NCBI GenBank assembly: GCA_902459845.2
Contig: CABPSV020000508.1
Span: 1,515-14,681 of the forward strand
DNA: 13,167 bases
Origin: Hepatocystis sp. ex Piliocolobus tephrosceles
Lineage: Eukaryota; Apicomplexa; Aconoidasida; Haemosporida; Plasmodiidae
Reading direction: 5' to 3'
Position numbers and translations under genes: made by a program. The notes beneath the pieces are model-generated. The model was given only the letters and a program-made list of their open reading frames with translations. It was not told the DNA's origin and did not search any database. Shown one piece after another: positions 6,187 through 13,167 of this stretch (the stretch's first letter is position 1; every line of letters begins with the position of its first letter).

Positions 6187-9100
6187 TTATGTACGTTTTT
6201 TTTTTATAAAATAATGTAAATAGGGTCTGTATCTATTAATTTTTATTTGTTGTTCATCGAAAATGCCATTTAGTTTTTCATTGTCTTGCGATAATAGTAG
6301 TCCGTTAGTTGCTTGCTCGTTGATAATCTGAAAAAAAAAAAAAAAAAAAAAAAACACAAAAAAAAAAAAAGTAAAAACGGAACATAAATGGAACAAACAT
6401 ATTTGTGCGCATGTGCTCTATTTAATATGCAGAACGTATGTATAAAACATAATAATTTTATAACAATCTATAAATTGTTATATTATCACAACAGGGACAC
6501 ATACATTTTTTCTTGTTTACAATTACATATACATGTACACAATTACATATGCACGTATACAATTACATATGCACGTACACAATTACATATGCACGTACAC
6601 AATTACATATGCACGTATACAATTACATATGCACGTACACAATTACATATGCACGTACACAATTACATATGCATGTACACAATTACATATGCACGTACAC
6701 AATTACATATGCATGTACACAATTACATATGCACGTACACAATTACATATGCACGTACACAATTACATATGCATGTACACAATTACATATGCACGTACAC
6801 AATTACATATGCACGTACACAATTACATATACATGTACACAATTACATATGCACGTATACAATTACATATGCACGTACACAATTACATATGCATGTACAC
6901 AATTACATATGCATGTACACAATAACATATGCACGTATACAATTATACACACACGCACATAATCTTTTGTGAAGTATTACCGTCTTCTTCAAGTGCAACA
7001 ACATGTCAGTCCCTATTTTGATAAGGCAATACTTTACGACGTCCCTATATTTCATAACTATATGTGGAATAAGGTTTTTGGCAAGTTTCATGTTTTTGTA
7101 ATAACTTCTCAATAAGGTTTTGCCTAGTAATAGTTTCATTGTAATTCCTCCTTTATCTAATGTACACTGATGAACATCGACATAAGATAAAATGATTTGT
7201 AAATCATTCATGCAATGTTCATAAACAAGAAATATATTTAACACTTTTGGTGAAAATAAGAAGCCCGTCTTTTTATTTATTTTTAATTTAGATAACAAAA
7301 CATTAAATTCATATTCAAATCCGTTTTTCGAATTTTTCACTTTTTTTTTTTTTTTTTTTTTTTTTTTTGTTTGTTTTCTACTATTAAAAGTGTTTTGCCA
7401 TTCTTTAATAGGATTCATTCGAACTTTTTTTAAAGCAAAGTCAGCAGATATATCTAAAATAGATGTTAAAGTTAATAAACATTCACCTGATATAAAACCA
7501 TTTAAATATAAATTTTTATATAACTCTCTACAAGTATTAAAAATCATAATATATAATTCTCCTTCTCTTTCTTTTCTAACAATTTTTCTCTTAAATGAAT
7601 TATATAACATATTATTTTTATATTTCATAGACTTGCTTTTATTATCACCATAATTTTCATTGCTTCTAGATTTTCTCAATTCACTGAATAATTTGTTTTT
7701 TAATCGATCTTTAGACCTTTTTATTAAACCATAAGGTAATGCATTTTTTTTTCGATTAATAGATTCTACAGATTCGTAATTTATTACTTGGTCTGTATTA
7801 AATCTGTGTGCAACACAATCGTTTGAACTGTTACGATTTAAAGTAAATTTAAGATTGGTATCCTCAAAACTATCCGTATTTTCATTCATTATGCTAAGAG
7901 GATGGAAGTACATTGATGTTTTATTTTTATTTTTATCATCGCAATCATTCATGTTGTTATCCTTAGTTTTATGCATTTCTACATCTGCATTAACAGGTGT
8001 GTCTTTATTAACAACTAAGTGTGGTTTAGTAGATACTTTTTTTTTTCCTGTTCCACGAGCAAGTATAAAAAATACACCATTACCAATACAATTGTTTCTA
8101 TTATTTTTTTTATTTTTTTCTATTTCTTTATTCACCGATATTACACTCTTACTTTTATTTTTGCTCCAAAAAGTACTAAATATAGAAGAATCTCTTTTAC
8201 GTATTTTTTTCCATTTTTTCTTTTTATAATAATTGTTAAGATAGAATGACATCTTTTTTTCATTATTGTTATCTAAAGAAAATAAATTCTTATATGTTAA
8301 GTATATATCATTTATTTCATTATTATTTGCTTTTACTTCGTTTCCATCATTAATAATATCTGCTAATGTATTTATTTCTTCTTTTTCATAACCAGCATCA
8401 TAGCCCTTTTTACTGTCACTAGTTTTTTTTCTTCGTAGTATTTTCATTTTATATTCTACCGACTTATTTTTATAAGCTTTTCCATCATCATTTATCATGA
8501 ACAAGCTTTCTCGGGTCTTCTTGTTAAAAGTTTTATTACCTCCTTCCCCATTATTTCCGTTTTTACCACATTCGTTAATATTTACCCTGCTTTTGTTATT
8601 GTCAACGATACCAACGATACCAACACTGCTATTATTGTCAACAATGCCATCCGCAACAACCTCATCTTTTGGTATTTTTATAATAAAATTATCACACATA
8701 ATTAAATCATTATCATCATCATTGTTTTGTAAATTGGATACAGTTACAGATTTTGCTTTGGTATTTTTTATTAATAAAGATTTTTTTAACTTTCCATTTA
8801 ATTTCGAAATGTTATAAGTGCTTATATCTTTTAATGAATACATATGTTTTAAATTTTTTAAATCTGATTTCTTGTTTTCAATTTTTTTTACATCGTTCAT
8901 TATGGTGTTAAACTCGGTCCCGGCTCCTTTTTTGTTATCAATACGGGTGTTATCAATACGAGTGTTATCAATATGGGTGTTATTAATGGTGGTATTATCA
9001 ATACAGGTGTTATCAATGGTGGTATTATCAATACGGGTGTTATCAATGGTGGTATTATCAATACAGGTGTTATCAATGGTGGTATTATCAATACAGGTGT

Positions 9101-12100
9101 TATCAATGGTGGTATTATCAATACGGGTGTTATCAATGGTGGTATTATCAATACAGGTGTTATCAATGGTGGTATTATCAATACGGGTGTTATCAATACG
9201 GGTGTTGCCAATTTCTTCCTTACATGTGTTAATACCCTTACTGATGTTGTCATTCATACGAATGTCGTAAGTCTTATTTTTATCAAGTTTTTCATTATAG
9301 TTGACACGGTTTTCACCCATATCGTTCGCTTCGTGAAAAGAAAACGATTTTCTATAAATATACCGGTTATTACTACCTAACATTAGTGAGTTATCAATAT
9401 TATCATTATTTTGTTCTTTCATCTTTGAATATGTAACTAAATTTGAAAAATCACTAATATATCTATTAATTTCGTTATGGTCATTATTTTTATATGACTT
9501 ATTTGAAACATTAGACGTTTTCTGATCTCTATATACATTATTATATCTGTTCTGACTTATATTCTTAGAATTGTTATTCTGGTTTATTTCCCTTGCCTCA
9601 TTATAACCAATAAAATTTTCAATGTTATTAAATTTTTCTTTTTGTGGCCTTGTCCTTTTAAATTCTCGATAATTTATTTTATTTATTATTTTATCAAAAT
9701 TTTTTATCGATATTTTATCATAATTAAAAGCATTTAAGTTTCTTACGAGTTTATTTTCATCTGCTTTATCTGAATATAATGAGTCATTATCGGACACTTC
9801 ATATATATTATTTGTTAATTTATCCAAATTTTTTATATAAACCAAATTATTAGTTTTTAAATCTGGATTATCTTCTTCATAATTACTACTAATATCATTG
9901 TCATTATTTCTTATAATATTTATCTCCATTTCTGAAGTAAAAGAATTATTAAAATATTTAGAATTTGTTAATTTACTATGTAAAAATTCTTTAACACGAT
10001 ATTTGTCAGTTATATATTTAAAATTCTTTTTATTTTTATCTTTAGTTTTTGTACCATTACGATTCTTATTGTATTCATTGTTTGTGTAACTGTATTCATC
10101 ACTATTATCATCAACGTCTACGTCACTAATAATGTTTTTATATCTGGAGTTGTTTATATAAAATTGCTTTTTTTTAGTTTCTTCTTTTTTAAATCTATTC
10201 ATACTATTTAGATTTATATATGTTTTGTTTTTGCTGTTTATCGTCACTTCATTGTCGTTGTTATTATTACTGTCATTACATTTGTTATTTTTTTTTTTAA
10301 GAATGCCACTATTACTAATACCTTTTATATTCGCATTACTCTTATCGTTTTTGCTTTTTTTAGTGTTCTCCATGCTGGGCATTATATTATAGCTATTAAT
10401 ATTATTATTGTCTACGTTGACGGTGGCCCTGATATCAATCTCGGGTCCTCTATTATTTTTTTCATTATTATCACTACTATGAAAGTTATTATCACTACTA
10501 TGAAAGTTATTATCACTACTATGAAAGTTATTATCACTACTATGAAAGTTATTATCAACTCTATGAACGTTATTATCACCTCTATGAAGGTTATTATCAC
10601 TACTATGAACGTTATTGTTACTATCACCAAGAATAGTGGGACCTCCCTTATCTTCTTTCATGAAATCTCCTTCTTTAGAAGCACTCACACTCAACGTCAT
10701 ATTATTGAACCTACTTTCATCACGTGTCGTAACCGTAACTGCACCTGTATTTGTGTCACTCACACTACGCATACCACTTACACTACGCATACCACTTACA
10801 CTACGCATACCACTTACACTACGCATACCACTTACACTACGCATATCACTCACACTACGCATACCACTCACATTAGGCATACCACTAACATTAGGCATAC
10901 CACTCACATTAGGCATACTACTCCCATTAGGCATACCACTCACATAAGGCATACCACTCACATAAGGCATACCACTCACATTAGGCATACTACTCACATT
11001 AGGCATACCACTCACATTAGGCATACCACTCACATTAGGCATACTACTCACATTAGGCATACTACTCACGTTAGGCATACCACTCACATTAGGCATATCA
11101 CTCACATTAGGCACGGCACTCACACCACGCATACCACTCACACCACGCATACCACTCACACCACATATACCACGCATACCACGCATACCACGCATACCAC
11201 GCATACCACGCATACCATGCATACCACTCACACCACTCACACCACTCACACCACTCACACCACTTAGCTTCTTCATTTCTTTACAATTCGCTTTTCTAAA
11301 CTTACTCTTACAATCAGAATAATTATCATCAAAACTATCAGGAATCGTTTGTGCATCGTAAACACTTTCCCAAAAGGATATATCACATAAACTTATGTCT
11401 TGCAAACATGCATATATATCAGGTAACCTCAAATCAAATTCTCCATATTTATTCATTTTTCTCCAATGTAATTTAGGTACTATTTTATTTGAATAATGTA
11501 ATATGTTAGTACCTTTAAACAGCCAATATTTCCTTAATATTTTTTTTCTTATATAAAAATTATAATCTATCATTTTTAATACTTTTTCCAAATAAACAAT
11601 TCTAAATGGGTTTGGGGGATATATATTTAAAATTTTATACAAACCTTCAAATGTTAATCCTTGAATTGTTAAAATTAATAATACACTTCCACTAATATAA
11701 TAAGCCATTTCTTTTGTTAACTTATCATTAATTTTATTTTCTGCTTCTATTCTCAACCCCAAAACTAAAACTATACCTCCTCTTAATCCACCCCATATTA
11801 ATAACAAAATTTCCTTCCAATTAATTGGGTGACCAATTCGTGATAAAAATGGAGCAAATAATAAAATCATCACTGCTCTAGCTATTAATAAATAAAAATA
11901 TGTTAATAAAATATATAGAAAAAAATATAAATTATCTTTAAATACATTTTCCATCATACCAAACGACACAATACCTGATATTATAAATATACTAGAATTA
12001 CCCATTAATGCTAACAATTCAACAATTTCTTTATGTTTTCTTTGAGCTACTTCATCTAATGCTATATGTCCATATGCATTAATAAATAAACCATAACAAA

Positions 12101-13167
12101 CGATCGATAAAGGACCAGACAAATTAAAGTTATATTCAGATATAAAATAACACAAATAACACATAGTTATTGTAGCTAAACATTGGTTATAATAATATTT
12201 ACGATACATATTAATCCAAGCAAAAGTTAACGATGCCATTGCTATACCAAAAATTGGACTCAAAAATAATAATTTTACAAATAATATAATATATTGAGAT
12301 GCATATGCTTTATATCCTATTGTTAAATAAAAAAAAAATTGAAATAATAAAACAGAACTACCATCATTAATTAATGATTCAACATGAAACATGGAACTTA
12401 TTTTAGAAGGCGCATCTACTACAGATAAAATTGATAATACTGCTACAGGGTCTGTAGATGATAATATAGAAGCTAGTAAAAAACTACTAGGTAATGGTGA
12501 TTGTTCTTGTCTATACATAAAAGAATAATAAAATAAAAAACCTAATATACCCACTTGTAATGCTACTCCAAAAACAGCTAATCCTATACCACCATATAAA
12601 AAATTCTTAAAAGCATAATAATTTATATCTTGAGTAGCTTCATATAATAAAATAGGCAATAAAACAAAATATAAAACAGATGAATCGATGTTACGTGCAT
12701 TTATTATAGATTTATATAAAGCATTCTCTTCAAACATTTTAAAATTTTTAGCTATTACATATGTTAACATACCATATAAAAACCAAACAACCGAAACTGG
12801 AATACTTATTTTACGAATCTTTGATAAAATAAATTGTAACATCGTTGCCGATATAAAAATAAAACAAAAAAAAGTTAGCCATTCTGAAATCTCCTTAGAT
12901 GCACTAGCCATCTGATTATTTTGGACGTATGCAGTCAATTCTGTATCTTCTTCTAAGTTAGATCCTGATTGCCATTTGTCACTTAAAATACGCATATTCT
13001 TCTTTAATTTGCGACTAAAACTGGTGTTACTAATAGGATTAACAATACCATATGATAAAAACAAGTGACCAATTTTTTTAACTAATGCATCATAAATGTT
13101 TCTGTAATTACTATCAATCCCAACGTTTAACCGTTGTTCAAAGTTATTTGTACATTTTTTCTTTCGT
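6187..13167 (-). CDS. NHE: Sodium/hydrogen exchanger, CPA1 family, two visible exons (5' end beyond window)
   Basis: Predicted cation/proton antiporter that exchanges Na+ for H+ across a parasite membrane. Visible exons are 13167-6981 and 6327-6187 (2062 + 46 residues). There is no true start: the first codon of the long frame at 13064 is TTG, and the frame stays open upstream to 13167. About 12 membrane segments lie at about 12880-11610. Family signatures are STDPVAV (Asp-Pro at 12452-12447), ESLINDG with the Asn-Asp pair at 12368-12363 matching the transport Asp of NHEs, and WGGLRGG with its conserved Arg at 11783-11781. A cytosolic region of roughly 1500 residues follows: 6-, 7- and 5-residue tandem arrays, Asn/Lys/Asp-rich spacer, nine Lys from an A28 run, then a conserved helical tail (about 7565-6981 plus exon 2) resembling SOS1. 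The Plasmodium NHE is known for repeat-length polymorphism linked to quinine response in P. falciparum. Family assignment is very sure; orthology is likely. Confidence 0.93.
6328..6980 (-). other. Last intron of NHE (phase 0, 653 bp)
   Basis: On the minus strand the donor GTAATA follows ACG (6983-6981). The acceptor is a run of 24 T ending in CAG at 6330-6328. Splicing joins ...HLKKT directly to IINEQ... in frame (phase 0). Without splicing, the frame runs into the minisatellite and stops at 6903 after about 26 residues of repeat-like sequence. The joined product restores a Leu-rich helical segment that parallels the end of the SOS1 cytosolic region, which supports the model. The sense strand of the 20-bp repeat inside contains TAA, so it cannot be translated through. 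Confidence 0.85.
6521..6940. repeat. 20-bp minisatellite inside the NHE intron, 21 units
   Basis: Twenty-one exact-length 20-bp units (consensus aattacatatgcacgtacac) run from 6521 to 6940, with a degenerate partial unit to about 6960. Variation is almost wholly C/T or G/A transitions at a few sites: gcac/gcat/acat and gtac/gtat. Units at 6541-6600 and 6601-6660 form an identical 60-bp pair, as do 6701-6760 and 6761-6820, showing block duplication. Because 20 is not a multiple of 3 and the plus strand lacks stops, all three plus frames stay open, giving artefactual Tyr-Thr-His-Cys proteins. Confidence 0.95.
7341..7368 (-). repeat. A28 poly-lysine run in the NHE coding sequence
   Basis: Twenty-eight uninterrupted T on the plus strand are read as A in the gene: the third base of ACA plus nine AAA Lys codons. 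The run lies between the two halves of the conserved C-terminal helical region (helices near 7565-7400 and 7330-6981). Frame is kept on both sides in this assembly. Confidence 0.9.
8934..9206 (-). repeat. 15/30-bp coding repeat in NHE (Ile-Asp-Asn-Thr-X pentads)
   Basis: About 18 pentads with the pattern I-D-N-T-X (X is R, T, C or H) are encoded in frame. Over most of the array TTI pentads alternate with TRI or TCI pentads, so the real DNA unit is 30 bp. The array sits in the middle of the cytosolic region. All other frames on both strands are also open because the period is a multiple of 3. Confidence 0.95.
10464..10619 (-). repeat. 21-bp coding repeat in NHE (DNNFHSS units)
   Basis: Seven 21-bp units encode DNN-X-H-X-X: four identical DNNFHSS units at one end, and DNNVHRV, DNNLHRG and DNNVHSS variants at the other. 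The DNN core recalls the DNNND-type repeats of P. falciparum NHE, but unit length and sequence differ. Confidence 0.95.
10755..11265 (-). repeat. 9/18-bp coding repeat in NHE (M-R/P-S/N-V-S-G units)
   Basis: In protein order: four GVS tripeptides, then MRG tripeptides, two GVSGMR-type units, about fourteen six-residue units of type MPNVSG (with VPN, MPY and NGS variants), and six MRSVS units. The 9-bp tripeptide blocks and 18-bp hexapeptide blocks share sequence, so the hexapeptide units probably arose from pairs of tripeptides. The array lies soon after the membrane domain, in the predicted cytosolic part. Confidence 0.95.

Noticed and set aside
6388..6972. Long plus-strand open frames (up to 194 residues) with a Thr-Tyr-Ala-Arg-Thr-Gln-Leu-His repeat
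   Set aside because: All three plus frames are open over the same 20-bp minisatellite, the composition is that of the repeat, and it lies in an intron antisense to NHE.
8818..9380. Plus- and minus-strand frames with Val-Leu-Ser-Ile or Thr-Pro-Val-Leu-Ile repeats
   Set aside because: They are shadows of the 15/30-bp NHE coding repeat. A period divisible by 3 without stops keeps every frame open.
10479..11267. 262-residue plus-strand frame of His-Thr-Thr repeats
   Set aside because: It is antisense to the 18-bp and 21-bp NHE arrays and has no sequence independent of them.
13062..13064. NHE start codon at 13064
   Set aside because: The codon is TTG, the frame continues upstream to the window edge, and Plasmodium genes start with ATG.

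Overview
The window looks like nuclear DNA from a malaria parasite (Plasmodium). It is extremely AT-rich, with homopolymers and (TA)n runs everywhere. Its proteins are full of Asn/Lys/Asp low-complexity sequence and in-frame tandem repeats. One gene encodes a giant Na+/H+ exchanger with a long repeat-laden cytosolic part, as Plasmodium NHE does. The exchanger repeats are not the DNNND-type repeats known from P. falciparum, so another species is likely; I cannot name it from the sequence.

Both genes read on the minus strand (leftwards) and both are cut by the window edges. The right half (13167 down to 6187) is the NHE gene. Its 5' end lies beyond 13167. It runs through about 12 membrane segments (about 12880-11610), then a huge low-complexity cytosolic region with three unrelated tandem arrays (6-, 7- and 5-residue units), and ends in a conserved helical region that resembles the cytosolic part of plant SOS1-type exchangers. 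The last 46 codons are in a separate exon (6327-6187) behind a 653-bp intron (6980-6328). That intron is largely filled by a 20-bp minisatellite.

From 6186 to 1359 there is about 4.8 kb in which I find no convincing gene. It holds the NHE 3' flank and the promoter and 5' leader region of the next gene, and consists of simple-sequence arrays: AAAAC/AAAAT pentamers, a TTGTACA/(TA)n array, a 14-bp A-rich repeat and poly(dA:dT) tracts.

The left end (1358 down to 1) is the N-terminal 452 codons of a protein that begins with a LisH domain very like that of TBL1/TBL1XR1/Sif2 WD40 corepressor subunits. It continues into Arg/Thr-rich, Asn/Asp/Glu-rich and Ser/Gly/Arg/Asn repeat sequence. The expected WD40 propeller would lie off the left edge. 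The two genes are tandem neighbours with no evident functional link.

No wholly new system is evident. The best leads are the split last NHE exon with its minisatellite intron, the SOS1-like tail, the species-specific repeat arrays (one saturated with splice-donor-like hexamers), and two separate GTAC-containing tandem arrays around the NHE 3' end.
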